Source: Psychrobacter sp. 4Bb
GTDB taxonomy: Bacteria; Pseudomonadota; Gammaproteobacteria; Pseudomonadales; Moraxellaceae
DNA: 64,000 bases
Assembly (NCBI RefSeq): GCF_002836735.1
Contig: NZ_PJAS01000073.1
Location: 1-64,000, forward strand
Reading direction: 5' to 3'
Shown here: positions 1-7,873 of the stretch, in pieces
Layout: each line of letters starts with the position of its first letter
Numbering within the stretch: the stretch's first letter is position 1
Position numbers and translations under genes: made by a program
The notes under the pieces: model-generated
Told to the model about the DNA's origin: nothing
Databases searched by the model: none
The model's input: only the letters and a program-made list of their open reading frames with translations

Positions 1-160
1 AGTTATGATTCAATTCATTTCGATAAGTTTAAAGACTGACTATAGATGTGCTATTTACTATAATTTATAACATCAAAAACGTTTAGATTTACTAGATAAA
101 TACTTTTTACTATCTCTGAGCTTTATCTTCTATTAGTGCAACCATTTCTCTATTTGAACT

Positions 161-874
161 TTATAACTTACCCATCTTTTCAAAAAACGCCTTATAAGCC
201 GCGACTTTCTTATCCAACGATAATGGATAGGCACGTGAGGTTGACGGTAATCTATATAAGGTTAAGTCATTAACATCCGTTTTTTTATTATTCGCATTCT
301 GCCATTGATAAGGGTAATCCATACTTTGATTGGTTTTTGGATGTTTTGATTTGGTAATTGGTTCATCTAGTAATCCGAGCAGTACTTCGGTTGCTTTGCC
401 TCCTGTTGTGAATAAAGTCTCAACCTTTGGCACTTGCGGCAAGATACTATCCAAATCAACTGGCGTCACCACGGTTAGGTTTTTATCCGAAGCATTGCCA
501 GTCTCTCGAATAGCCTGCTTGACTGTCGGGCAAGACGCTATACCACGCTCGAACATAAAATTGCGTATGCGCTCAGGATCAAAGCGCTTCTCATCGCCGA
601 CTCTAAAATAGTCAACATCATCAAAAAATACCCGGCCATAGATACGCCACATATCATTATAAAAATTGGGATAATGAAAGCTCATTGCCCATTTATCAGC
701 AGTCGGTGGAAAAGTACCCATCATCATGATAGTCGCATTTGGTGGTAAAACAGGCGCAAAAGGATGATTTTCAATTTCTCCTGATGAACTCTCGGTTGCT
801 ACTATCTCGTTATTAGCCTTGTTGTTAGCGTCTTCTTGGGTGTTTAATGGTTTTATAGTCATGATATTCTTCAT
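161..874 (-). CDS. Uracil/hypoxanthine-DNA glycosylase-superfamily protein
   Basis: Probably a base-excision repair glycosylase of the uracil-DNA glycosylase fold, which removes damaged bases such as uracil or hypoxanthine. The sequence shows an N-terminal motif MMGTFPP (about residues 50-56), then an aromatic stretch HYPNFYNDMWRI, and a C-terminal LPSTSRAYP that takes the place of the family's second active-site loop. This combination resembles the less-studied UDG branches (family 6 / hypoxanthine type) more than Ung. The first 35 or so residues are polar, low-complexity and probably disordered. The protein has 237 residues, which suits the family. It stands alone, divergent from upp. Substrate specificity cannot be read from the sequence; membership in the superfamily is fairly secure. 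Confidence 0.72.
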   Translation of the reverse strand: MKNIMTIKPLNTQEDANNKANNEIVATESSSGEIENHPFAPVLPPNATIMMMGTFPPTADKWAMSFHYPNFYNDMWRIYGRVFFDDVDYFRVGDEKRFDPERIRNFMFERGIASCPTVKQAIRETGNASDKNLTVVTPVDLDSILPQVPKVETLFTTGGKATEVLLGLLDEPITKSKHPKTNQSMDYPYQWQNANNKKTDVNDLTLYRLPSTSRAYPLSLDKKVAAYKAFFEKMGKL

Positions 875-1221
875 CAGAAAAGCAGTTTTTTTGGTATCAT
901 AGCAAGCCTAAACACTACTGCACTTATGATAATTTTATACAGTCAAACTTAGTCGATTCAAATAGTGCGACAATATATAGTCGCTTAGCCTGAGCGGTTT
1001 AGGCTTGGCTGCTAATTGTGAGTGTCTAACTGAGCACTTTTGGTGACATTACACTCTTATACAAGTAGCACGTTTATTTGATTTGCATGGTCATTGAGGT
1101 TTTTATTTTACTATCAATGAGACCAAACAGAGTTAAAGTGGGGTAAGTGTTTGTATCTTTTTATATTAATAGCAACCGCAGTAACTGCGCAAGCATCAGA
1201 CAAGAAACCAAGAGAGTACTT
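875..1221. other. Intergenic region between the glycosylase gene and upp
   Basis: No gene is visible. It must hold the divergent promoters. Two adjacent hairpins can form: GCGAC pairing with GTCGC (967-984) and AGCCT pairing with AGGCT (987-1005). Neither is followed by a T-run, so they are not ordinary terminators. A GTG-started frame from 1147 continues into upp but has no ribosome binding site. Confidence 0.5.
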
Positions 1222-1881
1222 ATGAGTGACTTAAACAGCGATTTAAAAATTACGGTAATCGATCATCCACTAGTCCGTCATAAACTCAGCCTTATGCGCG
1301 AAAAAGACTGTAGTACTTATAAATTTCGTACATTGACCAAAGAGCTTGCGCGCTTGATGGCTTATGAAGCAAGCCGTGACTTTGAAATCGAAACTTTCCC
1401 AATGGAAGGATGGTGTGGCGAAATCACTGGTGAGCAAATCATCGGTAAGACGGCGACGATCGTACCGATTTTACGCGCAGGTATTGGCATGCTTGATGGG
1501 GTGCTCGATTTGATCCCTACTGCTAAGATTTCTGTGGTCGGTCTACAACGTGATGAAGAAACGTTGCAGCCAGTCCCTTTCTTTGAAAAATTCGTGAGCC
1601 ACATGGACAAACGTCCTGCACTTATCATTGATCCAATGCTAGCCACAGGCGGCTCAATGGTTGCGACCATCGAGATGCTCAAGAAAAACGGCTGTACTAA
1701 TATTAAAGCATTGGTATTGGTGGCTGCACCTGAAGGCGTACGCTTGGTAAATGAAGCGCATCCTGACGTGACTATCTACACTGCCGCATTAGACAGCCAT
1801 TTAGATGAGCACGGTTACATCATCCCAGGTCTAGGCGATGCTGGTGATAAGATTTTTGGTAAGCAGTTATCGAATAGATAA
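1222..1881 (+). CDS. upp: Uracil phosphoribosyltransferase
   Basis: Pyrimidine salvage enzyme that makes UMP from uracil and PRPP in the cytoplasm. The 219-residue protein has the PRPP-binding loop DPMLATGGS (137-145), the RAGIGM segment (85-90) and the uracil-binding C-terminal stretch [12 protein letters not shown] (198-209), all typical of Upp. An open frame extends upstream to a GTG at 1147. I chose the ATG at 1222 because AGAGAG (1211-1216) sits just upstream and because the protein then matches the usual length of about 208-220 residues. It is followed 73 bp later by ydfG on the same strand, with no terminator between them, so co-transcription is possible. No uracil permease gene is adjacent. 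Confidence 0.95.
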   Translation: MSDLNSDLKITVIDHPLVRHKLSLMREKDCSTYKFRTLTKELARLMAYEASRDFEIETFPMEGWCGEITGEQIIGKTATIVPILRAGIGMLDGVLDLIPTAKISVVGLQRDEETLQPVPFFEKFVSHMDKRPALIIDPMLATGGSMVATIEMLKKNGCTNIKALVLVAAPEGVRLVNEAHPDVTIYTAALDSHLDEHGYIIPGLGDAGDKIFGKQLSNR

Positions 1882-1954
1882 GTCTCATTAGGGTAAATAA
1901 AGCCGTCATCAAAATTATGGCAACAGCAAACAACATCAATAATAAGGACAGATC

Positions 1955-2704
1955 ATGAACGTATTGATTACAGGAGCGAGCGCGGGTTTTGGTAAAGCGT
2001 TGGCAGAACGTTTGGTTGCTAACGGCCATCGCGTGATTGGTTGCGCCAGACGCCTTGATAAACTGAATGCTTTGGCAGAGACTTTAGGTGAGGCTTTTTT
2101 ACCCGTGGTTATGGATGTGAGTGATACAGCTGCTATCCCGCAAATCATTGCTGACTTGCCTGATGACTTTAAACAAATCGATGTCTTGGTCAATAATGCA
2201 GGATTGGCACTGGGTACAGAGCCTGCGCACAAGGCCAGTCTTGATGACTGGATGCGTATGACTGATACCAATATTAAAGGCTTGATGGCGTTGACCCATG
2301 CGATCTTACCAGCGATGGTCGCTCGCGATAATGGTTATATTATCAATGTCGGTTCGATAGCTGGTAGCTGGCCTTACTTTGGTGGCAATGTTTACGGCGC
2401 AACTAAAGCGTTTGTAAAACAGTTCAGCTTAAACTTGCGAGCAGATCTGATTGGTACCCAAGTGCGTGTGACCAATCTTGAACCTGGCAACGTTGCTGGC
2501 ACTGAGTTTTCAAACGTGCGCTATCATGGTGACGATGACAAAGCTGCCAAGGTGTATGATGGCTTTAAAACTATGACAGGTGAAGATATTGGTGATATTT
2601 TGTTATGGTTGATTGAGTCGCCTGCTCATATTAACGTCAACCGCCTAGAAGTAATGCCAGTCGCCCAGACCTATAATGGGCTAACGATTGCCAAGCAAGA
2701 TTAA
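1955..2704 (+). CDS. ydfG: NADP-dependent 3-hydroxy acid dehydrogenase, SDR family (YdfG type)
   Basis: Short-chain dehydrogenase that, in the characterised E. coli YdfG, oxidises L-allo-threonine, serine and related 3-hydroxy acids with NADP. The protein has 249 residues, against 248 in E. coli. Visible motifs are the glycine-rich TGASAGFG (6-13), NNAG (80-83) and the catalytic triad Ser134, Tyr147 and Lys151 (YGATK). The segments ALGTEPAHKAS and GSWPYFGGNVYGATKAFV are YdfG-specific. A ribosome binding site AAGGACAG precedes the ATG. Its transcript appears to end at a strong hairpin at 2795-2828 that lies inside the next, convergent gene. Confidence 0.9.
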   Translation: MNVLITGASAGFGKALAERLVANGHRVIGCARRLDKLNALAETLGEAFLPVVMDVSDTAAIPQIIADLPDDFKQIDVLVNNAGLALGTEPAHKASLDDWMRMTDTNIKGLMALTHAILPAMVARDNGYIINVGSIAGSWPYFGGNVYGATKAFVKQFSLNLRADLIGTQVRVTNLEPGNVAGTEFSNVRYHGDDDKAAKVYDGFKTMTGEDIGDILLWLIESPAHINVNRLEVMPVAQTYNGLTIAKQD

Positions 2705-2773
2705 TATTAACTGGTCGGCTAGTTTTAGTATTAATGTCGATTATTAATATATCACTTATCAACACCGAACCTG

Positions 2774-3454
2774 TTAGCGCATCTCATAAGATCGAAGCAA
2801 TATAGAGTCATCTATATTGCTTTTTTTTATATCTTCAATAGCTTGCTCATTGACCAAACGCAAATCCTGAAAGTCCAAAATCAGCACTTCGTTACGCAGA
2901 CGTTCGCTAGTACGTTTATTATGACGTATCGCAAACCCTAATACTTGCTTACCCGTGATGGTTATCTGATTAATAATTAACTTTGAATTATTCACGGTCA
3001 GCTTTTTGGACAGATTCTGAGACATTTTCTGAGTATTTATTATTGTCGTTGCCGGATTCACCGTCGTGGTTAACATCTTAGTCTGTCGTACACTTTTGGA
3101 CATATCTCCTGCAAAAAACAATACTTGACCTAATGGTAAATACTGCGCATGGCGTACTAATTCTTGTCGGAACAATGCGGGCATATCTGTATTAAAACTG
3201 TCTTCTGTCTGCTGATAAAATGCGGTGAAGTTACGATGCAAATAACGCCCAAATACTGTGGTATTAATCCATTCTTGATAAACATCATCTGCCAATAACT
3301 GTTTGGTGAAAGCACTGGCATCAATTGTTACCTTCCTACTCAAAGTAGCAGACAACATCGACAGCAAAAGCGCCTTCGGACTGGTAAATATCTGCTGCTG
3401 CCATACTTGTGGATATAGGCTACTATCGAGTAATGGTAATGTTGATCTGCTCAT
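2774..3454 (-). CDS. Hypothetical protein, 226 aa
   Basis: I do not recognise this protein. It is 226 residues long, basic toward the C-terminus, and has no signal peptide or clear membrane segment. The N-terminal half is mixed helical with several aromatic residues. The C-terminal part (about 150-205) reads as alternating beta strands: KLIINQITITGKQVLGFAIRH, then SERLRNEVLILDFQDLRLV. That tail loosely recalls the last strands of ADP-ribosyltransferase folds, where an E/Q-x-E precedes a hydrophobic strand, but the usual first-motif arginine is not evident, so I do not assign that function. Its final codons double as the ydfG terminator on the other strand. The gene is single and convergent with ydfG. 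Confidence 0.7.
   Translation of the reverse strand: MSRSTLPLLDSSLYPQVWQQQIFTSPKALLLSMLSATLSRKVTIDASAFTKQLLADDVYQEWINTTVFGRYLHRNFTAFYQQTEDSFNTDMPALFRQELVRHAQYLPLGQVLFFAGDMSKSVRQTKMLTTTVNPATTIINTQKMSQNLSKKLTVNNSKLIINQITITGKQVLGFAIRHNKRTSERLRNEVLILDFQDLRLVNEQAIEDIKKSNIDDSILLRSYEMR
2795..2828 (+). terminator. Intrinsic terminator of ydfG, inside the convergent CDS
   Basis: A perfect 12-bp stem AAGCAATATAGA / TCTATATTGCTT with a GTCA loop is followed by eight T on the plus strand. It lies about 90 bp past the ydfG stop, within the last codons of the minus-strand gene that ends at 2774. Confidence 0.85.
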
Positions 3455-3677
3455 GCGCTTATATCCTCAACGATCATTTTCAGTCCCTAAATAGCGTTGG
3501 TATCGTCTCACTGTTGACTTCTACCCTTAGCCAAATTCTATGCTATGGTCTGGTAACAGCTTCAATATAGCAGTCTTTTATTCGCGGTATAACTATTTTG
3601 TAGCTGTGTACTCTACCGCAATACTCTCTTAGCTAAATTGACCGAAACAGCTTGAAAAATCAAAGAGATATCACTCT

Positions 3678-4646
3678 ATGAAAAAAGACCTCATACCCTT
3701 TCCTACTCCCTATCAGCTAAAGACCATTACTGTCCAAACAGCTGATGGAACGCTGCTGCCCGTCTCTGTCATTGGCGAAGGTAAGCCTGTCCTATTAATG
3801 CACGCTTTCGGTATGGATGCGAGGCAATTTTTGCCATTTATTTTACCGTTAATTCAGCACTACTGCTTTTACTTGCCGCATTTTAGAGGTTTTGGTTTGG
3901 CCAGTAACCTAACTCTGCCAACGTTTGATTTTATTGAGCAATATGCACAAGATACCCAAAATGTATTTGAATACGTGAGCAAAGAAACTGGCTTTGAGGC
4001 TTTTCCTGTTGCCGCGATATCGATGGGTGCATTAGTCATGTGGGCATATTTTCAGCGCTTTGGTACTCAGCGCGTGAGTCACTATCTGAATATTGATCAA
4101 GCACCGATTATTCATAATCAGCCAGACTGGCAAGGTGGCGGTGTATTCGGTACACGACAAACCGAATTGTTTGCGCAATTTACACGGTTGATCACTGACA
4201 CTGCCCCTTATCTACAAGCCGAACAAGTGGTTGACTTCCGTCACCTGCCCTATCGATTAAAAGTAAATCTATTAGACATGGAACGCTCTTTTTCTCTGCT
4301 CTCTGTCAGTCGAAAACCTTCGCAATTATTAATAAAAGCCCTCAGTTATCGGGCACCGCAGAAAATCTCACTAATGGAACACGCGACTTGGCAACATAAA
4401 CTGCGTTGCCTATCTGCTTATGTTGCACTGCCCTACGATTATCGAGACGTTTTGCCCACTGTCAATATTCCGACTACCTTACTGATTGGTGCGTGCTCGC
4501 AGTTATATAATGCAGAGTGGCAACAGCGTTTGACCACTCTGCTGCCCAATGCGCACAGTATTATTTTGCCAACATCGGGCCATGCTGTACCGATGGATGC
4601 GCCAGTTAGTTTTTATAAAGTATTGAAAGAGTTTCTGAACGCTTAA
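3678..4646 (+). CDS. Alpha/beta hydrolase-fold protein
   Basis: A cytoplasmic alpha/beta hydrolase of 322 residues with no signal peptide. The oxyanion-hole segment is LLMHAFGMDARQF (39-51), the nucleophile elbow is AISMGA with Ser115, and a histidine sits in SGHAVPMDAP (His302), as in esterases and haloperoxidase-like members. The catalytic acid usually follows a G-x-x-D after strand 7, but here that place reads IGACSQLY. The acid is therefore missing or displaced, and activity is uncertain. AAGAGATATC upstream can serve as the ribosome binding site. The gene is single and ends at a terminator shared with the convergent DUF1653 gene. No substrate can be inferred. Confidence 0.8.
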   Translation: MKKDLIPFPTPYQLKTITVQTADGTLLPVSVIGEGKPVLLMHAFGMDARQFLPFILPLIQHYCFYLPHFRGFGLASNLTLPTFDFIEQYAQDTQNVFEYVSKETGFEAFPVAAISMGALVMWAYFQRFGTQRVSHYLNIDQAPIIHNQPDWQGGGVFGTRQTELFAQFTRLITDTAPYLQAEQVVDFRHLPYRLKVNLLDMERSFSLLSVSRKPSQLLIKALSYRAPQKISLMEHATWQHKLRCLSAYVALPYDYRDVLPTVNIPTTLLIGACSQLYNAEWQQRLTTLLPNAHSIILPTSGHAVPMDAPVSFYKVLKEFLNA

Positions 4647-4669
4647 TTGTGAGTTTGCGATAATGCACA

Positions 4670-4697
4670 AAAAAACGACCTCAACGGGTCGTTTTTT
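4670..4697. terminator. Bidirectional intrinsic terminator
   Basis: Stem AAAAAACGACC / GGTCGTTTTTT with a 6-nt loop. The A and T runs on both flanks let it serve the hydrolase gene (plus) and the DUF1653 gene (minus). Confidence 0.85.
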
Positions 4698-4732
4698 ATG
4701 CGCTAAATTCAATCTAAATTAGTGGCTAAGTA

Positions 4733-4960
4733 TTAATCATTTAATGGCTTAATCAATTCGAATCGCAGAATTTCCTTACCATCGACCGTAACCGTTTCAG
4801 CAAACATCGCCAGCGGACGTGCCCACACGCCATATTCACCATACAGACAACGATATACCACTAGCGATTCTTCGGTTTCTGAATGCTGCGCTGTATGCAA
4901 TACTTGATACAAGCTGCCTTTATAGTGGCGGTAAATGCCTTGGGGGATGGTTTTAGTCAT
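4733..4960 (-). CDS. DUF1653 domain protein
   Basis: Small protein of 75 residues that is almost entirely one DUF1653 domain. It opens with the family signature G-x-Y-R-H-Y-K-G-x-x-Y-x-V (GIYRHYKGSLYQVLHTAQHSE), then VVYRCLYGEYGVWARP, and ends with F-E-L-I. The fold is thought to be a small beta-barrel; the function is not established. A good ribosome binding site, TAGGAG, precedes the ATG. It lies downstream of tyrS on the same strand, separated by the tyrS terminator, so it is probably expressed separately. Confidence 0.82.
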   Translation of the reverse strand: MTKTIPQGIYRHYKGSLYQVLHTAQHSETEESLVVYRCLYGEYGVWARPLAMFAETVTVDGKEILRFELIKPLND

Positions 4961-5008
4961 AGCAAACTCCTACTATTAAAATAAAAATGGCTGCTAATTA
5001 TCGCTTCA

Positions 5009-5037
5009 TAAAAAAGGTCGACAATTACTGCCGACCT
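5009..5037 (-). terminator. Intrinsic terminator of tyrS
   Basis: On the minus strand AGGTCG pairs with CGACCT across an 11-nt loop, followed by a T-run (A-run at 5010-5014). It lies 27 bp past the tyrS stop. Confidence 0.7.
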
Positions 5038-5063
5038 CACTCTTAATTATTTTTGTAGATTAT

Positions 5064-6275
5064 CTAACCAACCGTCACTTTTGCATAAGCCTTTTTACCT
5101 GCTTGAATCACGACCGTCTGACCTGAGGTGAGACTAAAGCCACCATCAACGACTTCGCCATCTACTTTTACCGCGCCACGTTTTACCATGTCTTTGGCTG
5201 CTGAGTTGTTTTTAGCGAGCTTAGCTTGGTTCAATATCTGGGTGATAAATAACGCGTCTTGCTCTTCCAGATCTAACATGATTTCCGGCAAGTCAACTGG
5301 TAGCTCGCCATCTGCTAAGACGTTACCGGCAGATTTGTGCGCGTTGGCAGCGGCAGCGGCATCATGAAAACGCTCGATTAATTCTTCGGCTAAGATACGT
5401 TTGATTTCTTGTGGGTTACGGCCACCTTCCATGTCTGCCATCAAGCTTTCGACTTCTTCCATTGGCTTAAAGCTTAAGAACTCAAAGTAACGATGGATCA
5501 AGGTATCTGGCATAGAAAGGATTTTTTGGTACATGGTGCCTGGTGTATCATAGATAGCGACATAGTTGCCCAGTGATTTGGACATTTTATTGACACCATC
5601 TAGCCCTTCTAAGATTGGCACAGTGATACAAACTTGCGGCTCTTGGCCATAGCGTCCTTGCAGCGTGCGACCCATTAGCAAGTTAAAGGTCTGATCGGTA
5701 CCGCCAAGCTCAACGTCGGCTTTTAGGGCGATAGAATCGTAGCCTTGTACTAAAGGATAAAGAAACTCATGGATTGAGATGGGCGTTTGTGATGCATAGC
5801 GTTTAGAGAAGTCATCACGCTCTAGCATACGCGAGACGGTTTGCTGACTGGCAAGCTGAATCATGTCAGCGGCGCTCATGTCATTGAACCACTCAGAGTT
5901 AAAGACCACGCGAGTCTTTTCTTTGTCCAAGATTTTAAATACTTGCTCAGCATAAGTGGTGGCGTTGGCTTTGATTTGCTCATCGGTCAACGGTGGACGC
6001 GTGCTGTTTTTGCCAGAAGGGTCCCCAATCTTGGCGGTATAGTCGCCGATTAGAAAATAAATCTCATGACCCAAGTCCTGAAAATGCTTAAGCTTATTGA
6101 TCAATACTGTGTGACCTAAATGCAGATCTGGTGCGGTAGGATCAAATCCTGCCTTGATACGTAGCGGACGATTGAGCTTTAGCTTAGCCACTAAGTCATC
6201 TTCAGATAATATCTCTTGCGTACCGCGCTGAATAAGGGCCAGTTGTTCTTCTAGGGTGTAAGTTTGATTGGTCAT
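5064..6275 (-). CDS. tyrS: Tyrosyl-tRNA synthetase (type with HLGH and C-terminal S4 domain)
   Basis: Class I aminoacyl-tRNA synthetase that charges tRNA-Tyr. The 403-residue protein has the HIGH-type motif HLGH (52-55), tyrosine/ATP pocket elements ([19 protein letters not shown]) and KMSKS (230-234). It ends with an S4 RNA-binding domain (about 340-400; [18 protein letters not shown]). The LHLGH form and the length of about 400 place it in the second bacterial TyrRS subgroup (TyrZ-like) rather than with E. coli TyrS. AGAGAG precedes the ATG. It is divergent from anmK; in many proteobacteria tyrS and anmK are neighbours, so the arrangement is conserved. Confidence 0.96.
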   Translation of the reverse strand: MTNQTYTLEEQLALIQRGTQEILSEDDLVAKLKLNRPLRIKAGFDPTAPDLHLGHTVLINKLKHFQDLGHEIYFLIGDYTAKIGDPSGKNSTRPPLTDEQIKANATTYAEQVFKILDKEKTRVVFNSEWFNDMSAADMIQLASQQTVSRMLERDDFSKRYASQTPISIHEFLYPLVQGYDSIALKADVELGGTDQTFNLLMGRTLQGRYGQEPQVCITVPILEGLDGVNKMSKSLGNYVAIYDTPGTMYQKILSMPDTLIHRYFEFLSFKPMEEVESLMADMEGGRNPQEIKRILAEELIERFHDAAAAANAHKSAGNVLADGELPVDLPEIMLDLEEQDALFITQILNQAKLAKNNSAAKDMVKRGAVKVDGEVVDGGFSLTSGQTVVIQAGKKAYAKVTVG

Positions 6276-6366
6276 GATGCTCTCTATATATCACTTTAAT
6301 TGGGATTTTTATGAATGACGGTTACTGGCTCAACACCTTAGGAAGTTTAGAACCTCAAAAGGTCAG

Positions 6367-6405
6367 AAAAAATGCTAGAATTTGACGGATATACTAGCGT
6401 TTTTT
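6367..6405 (+). promoter_or_regulatory. Terminator-like hairpin just upstream of anmK
   Basis: AAAAAATGCTAG pairs with CTAGCGTTTTTT (one T-G wobble) across a 15-nt loop, and the stem ends in six T. It ends 13 nt before the anmK ATG, with the ribosome binding site AAGGT in between. It may be an attenuator, or the remnant of a bidirectional terminator; the neighbour tyrS is divergent, so there is no plus-strand upstream gene to terminate. Confidence 0.5.
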
Positions 6406-6418
6406 AAGGTAAATTGCC

Positions 6419-7777
6419 ATGACCAACCCCGCATCGATTGCTGATACTGACCATAATGCCCTCGCAGACTTGCTTATGAATAGTGGTTTGGATAACAGCT
6501 CCGACGATATTGATGATTTGACCTCTGATAATTCGAACTATGCCACGTTGACCGATGCCCTTGAGCAAACGGTGTTTGAAAGCTTCGATGATGGCTTATA
6601 TATCGGCATGATGTCTGGCACCAGTTTGGACGGTATGGATGCTGTCCTTTGTCAGTTTAATCCTGAGATGAGCACCGAAGATAGTACCCAACCACCGATG
6701 CGACTACTGGCGACCTATAGCCAAGATTTTCCGCCCCGTCTGCGTGAAGTTTTACTGGCATTATGTCAGCCGAATGGTGTGAATCAACTGGTACCAGAGA
6801 CCGATGAACCAAACAGTGAGTTGGATTGGTTCGGCTGGGCAAGTCGTGCATATGCTGAATTTGCGAGTGAAGTAGTCAATACTTTATTGCAGCAATCAAA
6901 TACCGATCCTGAGTCAGTACTGGCGATTGGCTGTCATGGACAAACCGTACGCCATCGCCCGCAGATGGGATTCACGTTGCAACTGGTCGATGCCAATATT
7001 ATCGCTGAGCGCACAGGCATCAGCGTGGTCAGTGATTTCCGTCGTCGTGACATGGCGGTTGGTGGTCAAGGCGCGCCCTTAGTACCTGCGTTTCATCAGG
7101 CATTATTTGCCAATCCTGATAGTACCCGTGTGCTATTAAACTTAGGCGGTATTGCTAATATAACCGTCTTGCCAGCCAGTGAAGAAATTCAAGTTGTTGG
7201 CTATGATACGGGACCTGCCAACTTGTTATTGGATGCATGGACCTCGTTGCATACTGATAATAGCTATGATGCGAGCGGTGCTTGGGCGCAGTCTGGAACA
7301 CTCATTGAGCCATTATTACAGCAACTTTTGGCACATCCATTTTTTGCTCAGTCTCATCCAAAAAGCACAGGCCGTGAGGACTTTAACTTAACTTGGTTGC
7401 AGGACGAGCTACAGGCTTTTGAGCAAGCCAATGCTAACATCAGTTATTCAGCTGCCGATGTGCAAGCAACCTTAACTGAACTCACGGCTATCAGTTCCAG
7501 TATGCAAATCAATACGTTTATCAGTCATTCAAAAAACAGCTCGGTTTATGTTTGCGGTGGCGGCGCATTGAACGACTATTTAATGACACGCTTGCAAGCT
7601 CATCTACCCCATTGCACAGTAAAAACCACTGAACATTTAGGACTTGCGCCAACATGGGTAGAGGCCGTTGCTTTTGCATGGTTAGCCAGACAAACATTGA
7701 TGGGTGAAACTGGTAATTTACCAGCGGTAACCGGTGCAAATAAAGGCGTGGTATTGGGTCAAGTATGTTTTGCCTGA
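6419..7777 (+). CDS. anmK: Anhydro-N-acetylmuramic acid kinase
   Basis: Cell-wall recycling enzyme that phosphorylates and opens 1,6-anhydro-MurNAc to MurNAc-6-phosphate. The ATP-binding signature GMMSGTSLDGMD is at 63-74. Further AnmK hallmarks are GCHGQTVRHRP, VSDFRRRDMAVGGQGAPLVP, LNLGGIANIT, YDTGPANLL and the C-terminal CGGGALNDYLMTRL. The protein has 452 residues against about 370 in E. coli. The excess is a very acidic, low-complexity N-terminal extension of about 58 residues, possibly disordered. AAGGT lies just upstream of the ATG at 6419, which supports this start and hence the extension. It lies upstream of a FabF gene on the same strand. Confidence 0.94.
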   Translation: MTNPASIADTDHNALADLLMNSGLDNSSDDIDDLTSDNSNYATLTDALEQTVFESFDDGLYIGMMSGTSLDGMDAVLCQFNPEMSTEDSTQPPMRLLATYSQDFPPRLREVLLALCQPNGVNQLVPETDEPNSELDWFGWASRAYAEFASEVVNTLLQQSNTDPESVLAIGCHGQTVRHRPQMGFTLQLVDANIIAERTGISVVSDFRRRDMAVGGQGAPLVPAFHQALFANPDSTRVLLNLGGIANITVLPASEEIQVVGYDTGPANLLLDAWTSLHTDNSYDASGAWAQSGTLIEPLLQQLLAHPFFAQSHPKSTGREDFNLTWLQDELQAFEQANANISYSAADVQATLTELTAISSSMQINTFISHSKNSSVYVCGGGALNDYLMTRLQAHLPHCTVKTTEHLGLAPTWVEAVAFAWLARQTLMGETGNLPAVTGANKGVVLGQVCFA

Positions 7778-7792
7778 CCAGTTAAATTTTAG

Positions 7793-7823
7793 TTTACATA
7801 CGTGCACCTATGTGTTTTATAAT
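7793..7823 (+). promoter_or_regulatory. Candidate sigma-70 promoter for the FabF gene
   Basis: A perfect TATAAT (7818-7823) is preceded by TTTACA/TTACAT at 7793-7799 with an 18-19 bp spacer. It lies about 50 bp upstream of the chosen start codon. Confidence 0.45.
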
Positions 7824-7873
7824 GACTTTTGAAACGCCATCCTCTTAGGACCTGTAAGTATAGGATATATCGC

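Noticed and set aside
1147-1221. GTG-started extension of upp
   Set aside because: No ribosome binding site, and the added 25 residues do not resemble Upp; ATG 1222 has AGAGAG.
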